From the NCBI GenBank assembly GCA_023443515.1, contig JAEZUC010000158.1:56608-120607 (forward strand): DNA of 64,000 bases, given 5' to 3'. Both the position numbers and the translations under genes were made by a program. The notes beneath the pieces were generated by a model. It was not told the DNA's origin, did no database searches, and saw only the letters and a list, made by a program, of their open reading frames with translations. Origin of the DNA: Bacillota bacterium. Its GTDB lineage: Bacteria > Bacillota > Clostridia > Acetivibrionales > DSM-1351. Shown piece after piece: positions 44,712 to 51,956 of this stretch. Each line of letters opens with the position of its first letter. The first letter of the stretch is position 1.

Positions 44712-47273
44712 ATGTATCTAGTCGGTAAAATCAACGTAATATCTACCTTACCAGAGAAATTTAAGAGATTGAATGATATTGCTTACAATTTGTGGTGGAC
44801 TTGGAATCCGGAGGCTATTGATCTTTATAGAGAAATTGATTTAGAACTCTGGGAAAAGGTTGACAAAAACCCTGTCCGTTTCTTGCAGGAGGCAAGCCAG
44901 AAAAAACTTCAGGCCAAACTTTCTGATGCAGAATATTTAAGTCGCCTTGATAAAGTAGTTGCTTCCTTTGACAACTACATGTCTGAAAAGAATACATGGT
45001 TTTCTCAAAATCATCCGGAACTTAATGACAAAATGGTAGCGTATTTTTCAGCTGAGTATGGGTTAAGCGAAGTCCTGCCCATCTATTCAGGAGGTTTGGG
45101 CGTTTTGTCAGGGGATCATTGTAAGTCAGCAAGCGATCTGGGTATTCCGTTTACAGCAATCGGATTGTTTTACAAGCAGGGTTACTTCAGCCAGAGAATA
45201 AATAAAGAAGGTTGGCAGGAAACCTGCTTTAACGATCTTAATATCTCTCAGCTTCCAATGTTGCCCGCCCTAAATTCTTACGGCGAACAGGTTCGTATAA
45301 GCATTACCTTTGCAGGGCGCACTGTGTATGCTATCGTTTGGAAAGTACAGATTGGCAGGATAAACCTTTATCTCATGGATACAGATGTAGCAGAAAACAG
45401 TCCCACTGACAGGGCACTGACATCCAGACTCTACGGCGGAGACCAGGAAACAAGAATCCAGCAGGAGATTTTTCTCGGAATAGGCGGTATACGAGTACTT
45501 GATGCACTTGGCATACAGGCAAATGTATATCATATGAACGAAGGACACTCATCCTTCATGGGACTTGAATTAATAAGAAAACTGATTAATGAAAAACATC
45601 TGAATTTCAACGAGGCAATGGAGGTAGTGGCAAATTCCTCAATATTTACAACCCATACACCTGTGCCGGCGGGAAATGATGTTTTTCCATTATTTATGAT
45701 GGATAAATACTTTGGAGATTTCTGGGGACAATTGGGCCTTAGCAGATATGATTTTCTTGAACTGGGTCTTAAAAAACCGGAAGACCAGAACTTCAATATG
45801 ACTGTTCTGGCACTTACCCTTGCAGGAAGGAAAAATGGTGTAAGCAGACTTCACGGAGCAGTTTCCAGGAAGATATTCGGTGATGTTTGGCCCCAAGTAC
45901 CCGAGGATGATGTTCCCATAACCTATGTAACAAATGGCATACATACCCTCACCTGGCTTTCTCCGAAAATCAAAGCTTTGTACGATAAATATCTTGATGC
46001 AGATTGGAAGAAGAAGATATATTCAAAGGAAACTTTTGAAGTTATTAATAGTATTCCCGACGAAGAATTGTGGGCAACTCATGTTGAATTAAAAAATAAA
46101 CTTATAAACTTTATACGAGAAAGATTGAAAAAACAAAAGCTTGCCAACGGAGAATCTATGGAAGCTGTAAGACAAGTGGACAGCTTTTTGGATCCAAAGG
46201 CACTTACCATTGGTTTCGCCAGAAGATTTGCTACCTACAAGCGTGCCAACCTGATTTTCAGGAATCTCGCCAGAATACAGAAGATATTAAACGACCCGGA
46301 AAGGCCAATGCAGATTATTTTTGCCGGGAAGGCACATCCCGCAGACGGTCCGGCCCATGACGTCATTAAAAACATAAATGATATTGCCAAAATGGAAGGC
46401 TTTTACGGAAAAGTAATCCTTCTTGAAAACTACAATATGACTGTTGCCAGAAATCTGGTACAGGGTGTAGACGTATGGATGAACAATCCCAGAAGGCCTC
46501 TTGAAGCCAGCGGTACAAGCGGTCAGAAGGTTTGTATAAATGGAGTCATAAACTTTAGTATTCTGGACGGTTGGTGGTGTGAGGGTTACAACGGTGAAAA
46601 CGGCTGGGTAATAGGCGATGAATCCGAATTTGACAATGAGCATATCCAGGACAATACAGACAGCGAATCAATTTATGATACACTTGAGCAAAAGATTATA
46701 CCTCTTTTCTACAAGGTAAACGAAAATGGTGTTCCTACCGAGTGGGTACAAATGATGAAGAATTCAATAAGCTCACTTTCATGGAATTACAGTACTGACA
46801 GAATGGTAAAGGAATATACCGGGAGAATGTATGTGCCTGCAATAACAGGAAATTTAAAAATCTGTGCCGACAATTATAGTCTTGCCAGGTCCATGTGCGG
46901 GTTTAAGAACCACATGAATTCAAATTGGCCGAAGGTTCAGCTTTTTGCAGAAAAATCCTCCGGGGACCTTAAATATTACAAAACTGATTCGTGTAAGGAA
47001 ATATATCTCTCATCAACGGTTTGCCTTGGTTATTTAGACCCGTCAAACGTAACTGTAGAGGTATACTATGGTACACTTTTAAACGGAAAAATAGAAAATG
47101 CTCAAACAGCGGAAATGCGCTGTGACGAAAAAACAGGCGAAGGTACCTACAGGTATTCTATAAATCTAAAAATCGAAGATGGCGGAGAATATGGCTACAC
47201 CTTCAGAGTAACGCCCAAGCATGAAAATCTCATTAACAGATTCGATACCGGGCTTATAAAATGGATTGAATAA
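44712..47273 (+). CDS. glgP: Alpha-glucan (glycogen/maltodextrin) phosphorylase
   Basis: GlgP releases glucose-1-phosphate from alpha-1,4-glucans. The 853-residue product is of the short GT35 type (TIGR02094-like), with FSAEYGLSEVLPIYSGGLGVLSGDH split over residues near 110-135, HMNEGHSS, and the PLP site near SGTSGQKVCINGV. The ATG at 44712 lies 6 nt after AGGAGG; the ATG at 44706 touches that site and is rejected. It is monocistronic, with no glgC/A/B genes nearby. Confidence 0.92.
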   Translation: MYLVGKINVISTLPEKFKRLNDIAYNLWWTWNPEAIDLYREIDLELWEKVDKNPVRFLQEASQKKLQAKLSDAEYLSRLDKVVASFDNYMSEKNTWFSQNHPELNDKMVAYFSAEYGLSEVLPIYSGGLGVLSGDHCKSASDLGIPFTAIGLFYKQGYFSQRINKEGWQETCFNDLNISQLPMLPALNSYGEQVRISITFAGRTVYAIVWKVQIGRINLYLMDTDVAENSPTDRALTSRLYGGDQETRIQQEIFLGIGGIRVLDALGIQANVYHMNEGHSSFMGLELIRKLINEKHLNFNEAMEVVANSSIFTTHTPVPAGNDVFPLFMMDKYFGDFWGQLGLSRYDFLELGLKKPEDQNFNMTVLALTLAGRKNGVSRLHGAVSRKIFGDVWPQVPEDDVPITYVTNGIHTLTWLSPKIKALYDKYLDADWKKKIYSKETFEVINSIPDEELWATHVELKNKLINFIRERLKKQKLANGESMEAVRQVDSFLDPKALTIGFARRFATYKRANLIFRNLARIQKILNDPERPMQIIFAGKAHPADGPAHDVIKNINDIAKMEGFYGKVILLENYNMTVARNLVQGVDVWMNNPRRPLEASGTSGQKVCINGVINFSILDGWWCEGYNGENGWVIGDESEFDNEHIQDNTDSESIYDTLEQKIIPLFYKVNENGVPTEWVQMMKNSISSLSWNYSTDRMVKEYTGRMYVPAITGNLKICADNYSLARSMCGFKNHMNSNWPKVQLFAEKSSGDLKYYKTDSCKEIYLSSTVCLGYLDPSNVTVEVYYGTLLNGKIENAQTAEMRCDEKTGEGTYRYSINLKIEDGGEYGYTFRVTPKHENLINRFDTGLIKWIE

Positions 47274-47284
47274 TCAAATTTCAT

Positions 47285-47331
47285 AAAAAACGGTCAGATA
47301 TAAGTTATTGTTTTACATCTGACCGTTTTTT
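47285..47331. terminator. Bidirectional terminator between glgP and the GerMN gene
   Basis: AAAAAACGGTCAGAT (47285-47299) and ATCTGACCGTTTTTT (47317-47331) form a perfect 15-bp inverted repeat with T-runs on both strands, between two convergent genes. Confidence 0.9.
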
Positions 47332-47341
47332 ATATTATGTA

Positions 47342-47893
47342 TTATTTTGCTGTATCCTTTTTGAAAGTAATTTCACCGGTTTTAACAAAGGTTCCTTTAA
47401 AGTCATAGTAAATACCAACACTGTCTTTTTTACCTTCTACAGTTAGAACTACCTTTTCGATGCCCGGAATATTTTGAAGTGTAACAACCAGCTCATATGT
47501 CAAAGCATCTGCTACTCTTTTGTTAGTTCCAAGAAAAGTTGCCACCTTTTGAGGAAGATCAGCCGTTATACACTTTTTTTCCTTATCCATTACTGCGTTA
47601 CGCAAATATATCTCGTCCGAAGAAAAAACTTCATTTAAAACATTTAGTGTGTCATTTTCCAACTTTTCTTTATCAAAAACAAACAACTCTGTTTGGGCCG
47701 GTTTATTTGTATCTCCTACATCAAATTTATACAGTCTTATATTGATCTGCTCTGAATCTGCTATTGTTTTTGCACTTTTGCCTCCATCCACAATACTGTC
47801 ATCCCTTGATTCCGAACAAGCAGAAAATAGAGTAAGACAAACCGTTATAAGAATTAAAAGCAAAGCTAATGCCTTTATTTTATTTGTCTTCAT
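47342..47893 (-). CDS. GerMN-domain-like lipoprotein
   Basis: A 183-residue lipoprotein with signal peptide and lipobox LFSAC; the cysteine is about residue 26. The mature part fits a GerMN (sporulation/germination) domain: INIRLYKFD...AQTELFVF, LNVLNEVFSSDEIYLRNAVM and LTYELVVTLQNIPGIEKV. GerM-type proteins act at the spore or cell envelope. The ATG follows AAGGAGGACC. Single gene. Confidence 0.65.
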   Translation of the reverse strand: MKTNKIKALALLLILITVCLTLFSACSESRDDSIVDGGKSAKTIADSEQINIRLYKFDVGDTNKPAQTELFVFDKEKLENDTLNVLNEVFSSDEIYLRNAVMDKEKKCITADLPQKVATFLGTNKRVADALTYELVVTLQNIPGIEKVVLTVEGKKDSVGIYYDFKGTFVKTGEITFKKDTAK

Positions 47894-48128
47894 ATGGTCC
47901 TCCTTTCTTTTATAGTTAATAATTCTATTTTATAACAAAATATGGACATTTAAAAGTATATTTGACAACAAAATCTACATGCTTTTTCCCCCGGTAAAAT
48001 TGCTTTTTACCATTTGATTCATGCATTTTGGCATTAGAGTGACATACTACCTCTTTAAGTGGATAGTTTATTAAATGTACTTATCCGGATAATCACACAA
48101 ATCACACTATATTAAGGAGGATTAATTA

Positions 48129-48479
48129 ATGCCTTGGAAAAATCAATTTACAATGGAAAACGAACATGGAGAAATGACCGCTTACAGCGGAGAAGGGATA
48201 TCATGGTACCCCAATGGAGACAGTACCTCTCTTGATGCACATTTTACAATGTCGGGGGACGTTAACACTTTTCACGTATCAGTACCCAGAGGCCCAAACG
48301 GAGGGTATAATTCACATATTTATTTCGTAATCCGTGGCACTGACGGGCCACAAAGAGTTCGTAATTTAGATGAACCTAACGTACCGGAAGGGTTTAAAAT
48401 AGGTCTTGCAAATGCAAGCCAATACCTGGGATTAGCCCAGAGATTCTGGGTTTCTGCCTGGGAACCAGATGAAGAATAG
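48129..48479 (+). CDS. Small protein of unknown function
   Basis: A 116-residue acidic protein without signal peptide, membrane segment or cysteine. It is rich in Gly, Asn and aromatic residues (GEGISWYPNGD, HVSVPRGPNGGY, AQRFWVSAWEPDEE). It has a strong AAGGAGG ribosome site and its own terminator, so it is a real gene. I recognise no family. The even distribution of aromatic and Gly residues suggests a small beta domain (inference). Confidence 0.7.
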   Translation: MPWKNQFTMENEHGEMTAYSGEGISWYPNGDSTSLDAHFTMSGDVNTFHVSVPRGPNGGYNSHIYFVIRGTDGPQRVRNLDEPNVPEGFKIGLANASQYLGLAQRFWVSAWEPDEE

Positions 48480-48499
48480 ATAAAAAGAAAATAATATTA

Positions 48500-48535
48500 T
48501 AGCCGGGAAACCTTTATGTCCCGGCTAAAGTTTTT
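48500..48535 (+). terminator. Terminator of the small unknown gene
   Basis: TAGCCGGG (48500-48507) and CCCGGCTA (48520-48527) followed by AAGTTTTT. It lies between convergent genes and may also serve the activase gene. Confidence 0.8.
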
Positions 48536-48556
48536 AAATATTTTCAATACAGTAAT

Positions 48557-49528
48557 CTATACGGCTGTTCCGCTCCATTTTCCGCATCTGTCGCCCCAGG
48601 ATGCAACCGGGTTGTTATCCATTATTATCTGTACTATTTCACAACCATTTGAACAGCCGTCACACTCACGGCTCTTTGCGGTATAATCTCCCATGAGTTT
48701 GTCAAAGCCTGCAAACCCTGTCTTTTCGTAGCTACTTCCCAGCCCTTCATGTGCAAGTATGGCAACACCATATGCACCCATAACAGCGTGGTTCTCAGGG
48801 ATAACAATTTTTGTTCCCAAGGCCCTTTCAAAGGCCTGGATTATTCCTATATTTGCTGCAACACCACCTTGAAATACCACAGGGCCTTCAAGTTTTTTGC
48901 CTTTTCCCAGATTTGCAAGATAGTTTCGTGCAAGTGCGTCACACAAGCCTCTTACAATGTCTTCACGTGAATAACCCATTTGCTGTTTATGTATCATATC
49001 ACTTTCAGCAAAAACAGCACATCTGCCTGCAATTCTAACAGGTACTTGAGATTTTAATGCGTATTTACCAAAATTCTCAATTGATATACCTATTCTTGAG
49101 GCTTGTCTATCAAGAAAAGAGCCTGTGCCTGCTGCACAAACAGTATTCATTGCAAAATCGTATACTACTTTATTTTTTAATAAAATAATTTTAGAATCCT
49201 GCCCGCCTATTTCAATAATTGTCCTTACATCTGGTATAACCTTCTGTGAAGCTATTGCATGAGCAGTAATTTCATTTTTTACTACATCTGCACCAACAAT
49301 CGCTGAAGCCAACTGCCTGCCACTACCTGTTGTTCCCACTCCACATATTGAAATACACATGCCAATTCTTTTATTAATATCATTTAGTCCAGCTCGAATT
49401 GATTCTATAGGCTGACCCTCTGTCCGCAAATACAGCTTTTCCAATACATTATCCTGCTCATCAATTAGTGTTATGTTTGTGCTTACTGATCCAACGTCAA
49501 TACCCATATAACAGTTTACTTTGGCCAT
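48557..49528 (-). CDS. BadF/BadG/HgdC-type ATPase (CoA-dehydratase activase)
   Basis: A 323-residue ASKHA-fold ATPase that passes electrons from ferredoxin to a partner iron-sulfur protein with ATP hydrolysis. The nucleotide motifs are GIDVGSVSTNITL and EIGGQDSK. The cysteines that hold the dimer-bridging 4Fe-4S cluster are in NTVCAAGTGSFLD and AGRCAVFAESD. A C-terminal Cys group (CDGCSNGCE) is extra. It overlaps the upstream gene by 32 bp, so it very likely activates the two HgdB-like proteins encoded before it. Confidence 0.85.
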   Translation of the reverse strand: MAKVNCYMGIDVGSVSTNITLIDEQDNVLEKLYLRTEGQPIESIRAGLNDINKRIGMCISICGVGTTGSGRQLASAIVGADVVKNEITAHAIASQKVIPDVRTIIEIGGQDSKIILLKNKVVYDFAMNTVCAAGTGSFLDRQASRIGISIENFGKYALKSQVPVRIAGRCAVFAESDMIHKQQMGYSREDIVRGLCDALARNYLANLGKGKKLEGPVVFQGGVAANIGIIQAFERALGTKIVIPENHAVMGAYGVAILAHEGLGSSYEKTGFAGFDKLMGDYTAKSRECDGCSNGCEIVQIIMDNNPVASWGDRCGKWSGTAV

Positions 49529-50612
49529 TTAAATTCTCGTCCCTCCTCTTTTTAAGCAAATCAACAAATGCTTCTAATCTTGTTACAAAACCTGCTTCTC
49601 CAGTCATCTCATCTCTTATAATAGTCATAATTGGAATTTGATAGTCTTCCTCAATAGCTGGAAGTATTGCCTGTGAAACTATCTCGGGCATACACCCCAA
49701 AGGATAAAGATGTATCAATCCATCATAACCTTCATTCGCATGAATGACACTATTTCCAATCGTATGCTGAGAATGTCCGCCAACCATCCTACCAAGGTAT
49801 GGTTTTGAGGCTTTTATATAACTCGAATCTCTTGGAAGATGCAAACCTTTTCGTATCATATCATTTATAATCCAATCACTTACTGTGACTTTTCTTTCTA
49901 CTTCAACACCCTTATTTCCAAGAATCCTTTCCAGTTCAAAATTAGCATAAGGCTCTATAGTGGTATATATTTCACCAACGATGCCTATTTTTAATGGGTT
50001 TGCGTTTTTATTTATTAATATTTTATTGAGTTTATTTTCCGTTAATTTTATATGCTCCAATATATTCTTAGAACCTTTAACCTTTTTAATTTCATTTTTA
50101 AAAGTTCTATATATTTCATCAACACTTCCCGCTTCAAGCTCTCTAGCTCTCTTTTTTCTCACAAGCTTCTCAAGGTTATCTATACCAACTGCAACATTTT
50201 TAGCTGAGTTAGCAACTTTGGCAATATTGACAATATTTGAGGCTCCACTTACTTTTTTAATTCTTAATGAAAGTTCCTTTAATCCTTGCTCCGGAACTTC
50301 TAAAGTAATTATTTCCATTTTTATTCCTATATCATTAGCAGTTTTTTTCAGCATTTCACCAAAATATCCTAGCTTGCAGGGACCACAGCCACCTGTTATA
50401 AGCATTGTATCCGCACCTAATTCCTTTGCCTGAAGCATATTTCCGACAAATAGTTTAAAAGGCAGGCAATTAGCTTCTGCGCAATATTTTGATCCAATTT
50501 CTAATGTTTTATTGGTATTAAAAGGCGGAATAACATATTGAGCATTGAAATCATCTAGTAAAGCTTTAGCTACAATATATGTATTACCTAAATGCGGAAA
50601 TGTAAAGTTCAT
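49497..50612 (-). CDS. 2-hydroxyacyl-CoA dehydratase D-component-like protein
   Basis: A 371-residue member of the HgdB-like/COG3581 group. Candidate cluster ligands are in GSKYCAEANCLPFK and ITGGCGPCKLGYFGEM, with LYPLGCMPEIV later. Such proteins bind one or two Fe-S clusters that receive electrons from an activase. The ATG at 50612 follows AGGAGG and overlaps the upstream gene by 29 bp. True dehydratases have an alpha/beta pair and a CoA transferase; neither is here, so the substrate is open. Confidence 0.75.
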   Translation of the reverse strand: MNFTFPHLGNTYIVAKALLDDFNAQYVIPPFNTNKTLEIGSKYCAEANCLPFKLFVGNMLQAKELGADTMLITGGCGPCKLGYFGEMLKKTANDIGIKMEIITLEVPEQGLKELSLRIKKVSGASNIVNIAKVANSAKNVAVGIDNLEKLVRKKRARELEAGSVDEIYRTFKNEIKKVKGSKNILEHIKLTENKLNKILINKNANPLKIGIVGEIYTTIEPYANFELERILGNKGVEVERKVTVSDWIINDMIRKGLHLPRDSSYIKASKPYLGRMVGGHSQHTIGNSVIHANEGYDGLIHLYPLGCMPEIVSQAILPAIEEDYQIPIMTIIRDEMTGEAGFVTRLEAFVDLLKKRRDENLNGQSKLLYGY

Positions 50613-51576
50613 TTGTCTTCCTCCTTATAATCATGTCAACAAAAGCCTCAAGTCTAGTGCAAAAGCCTGCCTCAGCAGAATGTTCATCCAATACAAGCTT
50701 CATAAATGGAATATCGCTTTCCTGTCTGACTTTTCTTTCTACCAGTTCATCTACAAAACTATCCACACCACACCCAAAAGATGTAAGCGCCAGTATTCCG
50801 TCAATCTCACCACTTTCAATCAATTGGGCAACTCCTCCATATGCTCTTGTACCGTAATCCCAGAACAACATTTTATCCAAATCTTTACATTTTGTCTTAG
50901 ACTCAATATAATCAAGCATATCTAATGTGACTACCCCAATTCCGTAGTCTTTAAGCTTTTTGAATAGTTCCATATTTATATAGCTGTCATACACTGTATA
51001 ACTATGTCCTATAACAGCAACAGTTAATTTAGTACTTCGTTTCTGAATCCTTTTGAGAGAATCACTTTCTAGCCTATATTCATCTGCTAGAACACCTGAT
51101 TTTAAAATCTGCCTTTCACTCTGGTAAGCATTTACAGCATACTTATATGCATTTTTGATTTTTTGTTTATCATGGGTTATAAACTCACCAATACTTTTTG
51201 CCGCCAACCATGAGTTCTTACTTGACTTTCTCAAGTTAATTTCAGTATCAATAATTTTTGGCAATATTTTTGTTGAGTTTCTAATCATATCAGGTACTCC
51301 GCAGATTTCAGGACAGATGTACTGATTTTTTGATACACTTGTAAACCTAGGAATAAATATGATATCTACCTTGCTTACAAGATTCATTACATGTCCAAAG
51401 TAAATCTTAATTGGTAAGCAGGCCTCAGAAACGCATGTATTTGCACCATCTGTTAAAATATTTTTGTTAGTTTTATCAGATAATACCACTTCCGCTCCTA
51501 ACCTCTTAAAAAAGGTTTCCCACAGTACAGAATACTTATAGTAATAAAGTCCTCTTGGTATACCAACTTTTATCAT
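50584..51576 (-). CDS. Acyl-CoA dehydratase activase-related protein (DUF2229)
   Basis: A 330-residue protein of the DUF2229/COG3580 group with the family start VGIPRGLYYYKYSVLWETFF, and cysteines in NTCVSEACLPIKIYFGH and ICPEICGVPD. It is first of three overlapping genes that together correspond to the parts found fused in some large dehydratase-activase proteins. Its ATG at 51576 has no nearby Shine-Dalgarno site; the site lies about 65 nt upstream, beyond a hairpin (see the leader cassette). A reading from GTG at 51639 would add an unlikely 21-residue N-terminus. Confidence 0.75.
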   Translation of the reverse strand: MIKVGIPRGLYYYKYSVLWETFFKRLGAEVVLSDKTNKNILTDGANTCVSEACLPIKIYFGHVMNLVSKVDIIFIPRFTSVSKNQYICPEICGVPDMIRNSTKILPKIIDTEINLRKSSKNSWLAAKSIGEFITHDKQKIKNAYKYAVNAYQSERQILKSGVLADEYRLESDSLKRIQKRSTKLTVAVIGHSYTVYDSYINMELFKKLKDYGIGVVTLDMLDYIESKTKCKDLDKMLFWDYGTRAYGGVAQLIESGEIDGILALTSFGCGVDSFVDELVERKVRQESDIPFMKLVLDEHSAEAGFCTRLEAFVDMIIRRKTNELYISAFR

Positions 51577-51650
51577 ACATATGTCCATGTCCCACATTCT
51601 ACACAAAACTGCATGACAGAAATGACATGGACTCGGCACCTCCTTTAAAT
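51577..51650 (-). promoter_or_regulatory. Leader cassette A1: SD, 9-codon ORF and hairpin before a start codon
   Basis: Read on the minus strand: AAAGGAGG, then GTCCATGTC, an intervening loop, GACATGGAC, and the gene's ATG six to seven bases later. The 9-bp arms pair perfectly. The gene's ATG has no other ribosome site. If the hairpin forms, it brings AGGAGG to about 12 nt from the ATG. A mini-ORF (51599-51628, MSFLSCSFV) starts 10 nt after the same site. 67 of 70 bases match the cassette at 57162-57235. Confidence 0.7.
51599..51628 (-). CDS. Candidate 9-residue leader peptide, copy A1
   Basis: ATG at 51628, ten bases after AAAGGAGG, encodes MSFLSCSFV and stops at TAG. The copy at 57184-57213 encodes the same peptide although two codons differ (TGC/TGT and AGT/AGC), both silently. 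Two silent changes are weak but suggestive evidence for coding. The reading frame is also open upstream without a start that has a site. It could act as a translated leader that opens or closes the hairpin. Confidence 0.4.
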   Translation of the reverse strand: MSFLSCSFV

Positions 51651-51674
51651 GTATTAGTAATTTCTTTCAACCTT

Positions 51675-51757
51675 ATATCCACGCCCAACATTTCGTACAA
51701 GTGCAACAGCAGGTGTGCATTCCTTGACAGAAATGGTATGAGCTCGGCATCTCCTTT
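51675..51757 (-). repeat. Diverged third copy of the leader cassette (A2)
   Basis: On the minus strand AAAAGGAGATGCCGAG, then CATTTCTGTCA, an 18-base longer loop, AAATGTTGGGCGTGGATAT. It aligns with A1 and the 57162-57235 cassette at both ends, but the stem arms no longer pair well and no gene starts behind it. It lies directly upstream of A1, giving a tandem pair. It is probably an older, inactive copy. Confidence 0.55.
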
Positions 51758-51782
51758 TCGTATTATTAATCCGTAAAATATT

Positions 51783-51818
51783 AAAAACCACGTCAATAAA
51801 AATTATTGACGTGGTTTT
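51783..51818 (-). terminator. Terminator of the GH10-like/amidase gene
   Basis: AAAACCACGTCAATAA (51783-51798) pairs with TTATTGACGTGGTTTT (51803-51818) as a perfect inverted repeat with T-runs on both strands, 140 bp after the gene stop. It also insulates the leader cassettes. Confidence 0.8.
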
Positions 51819-51956
51819 ATTTTATTATTCAAAAATATCCCACTTTATTCCATCACATTGTTAACTAGCAATATCATCTTATAATCTTTTTTGAAAGTTG
51901 ATTTAGTTGCTTCAACCTCACAATTAATTAAATAACAACATAATATTGTAATCTTC

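Noticed and set aside
51577..51639. N-terminal extension of the DUF2229 protein from GTG (start PSPCHFCH)
   Set aside because: The GTG lies inside the ribosome site and the 21 added residues are unlike the family. The same extension appears before an unrelated VWA gene, so it is a nucleic-acid element, not protein.
51599..51796. 65-codon ORF spanning cassettes A2 and A1
   Set aside because: No start codon with a ribosome site at the 5' end. Only the last 9 codons, which have a site and a silent-change signature, are kept as a candidate.
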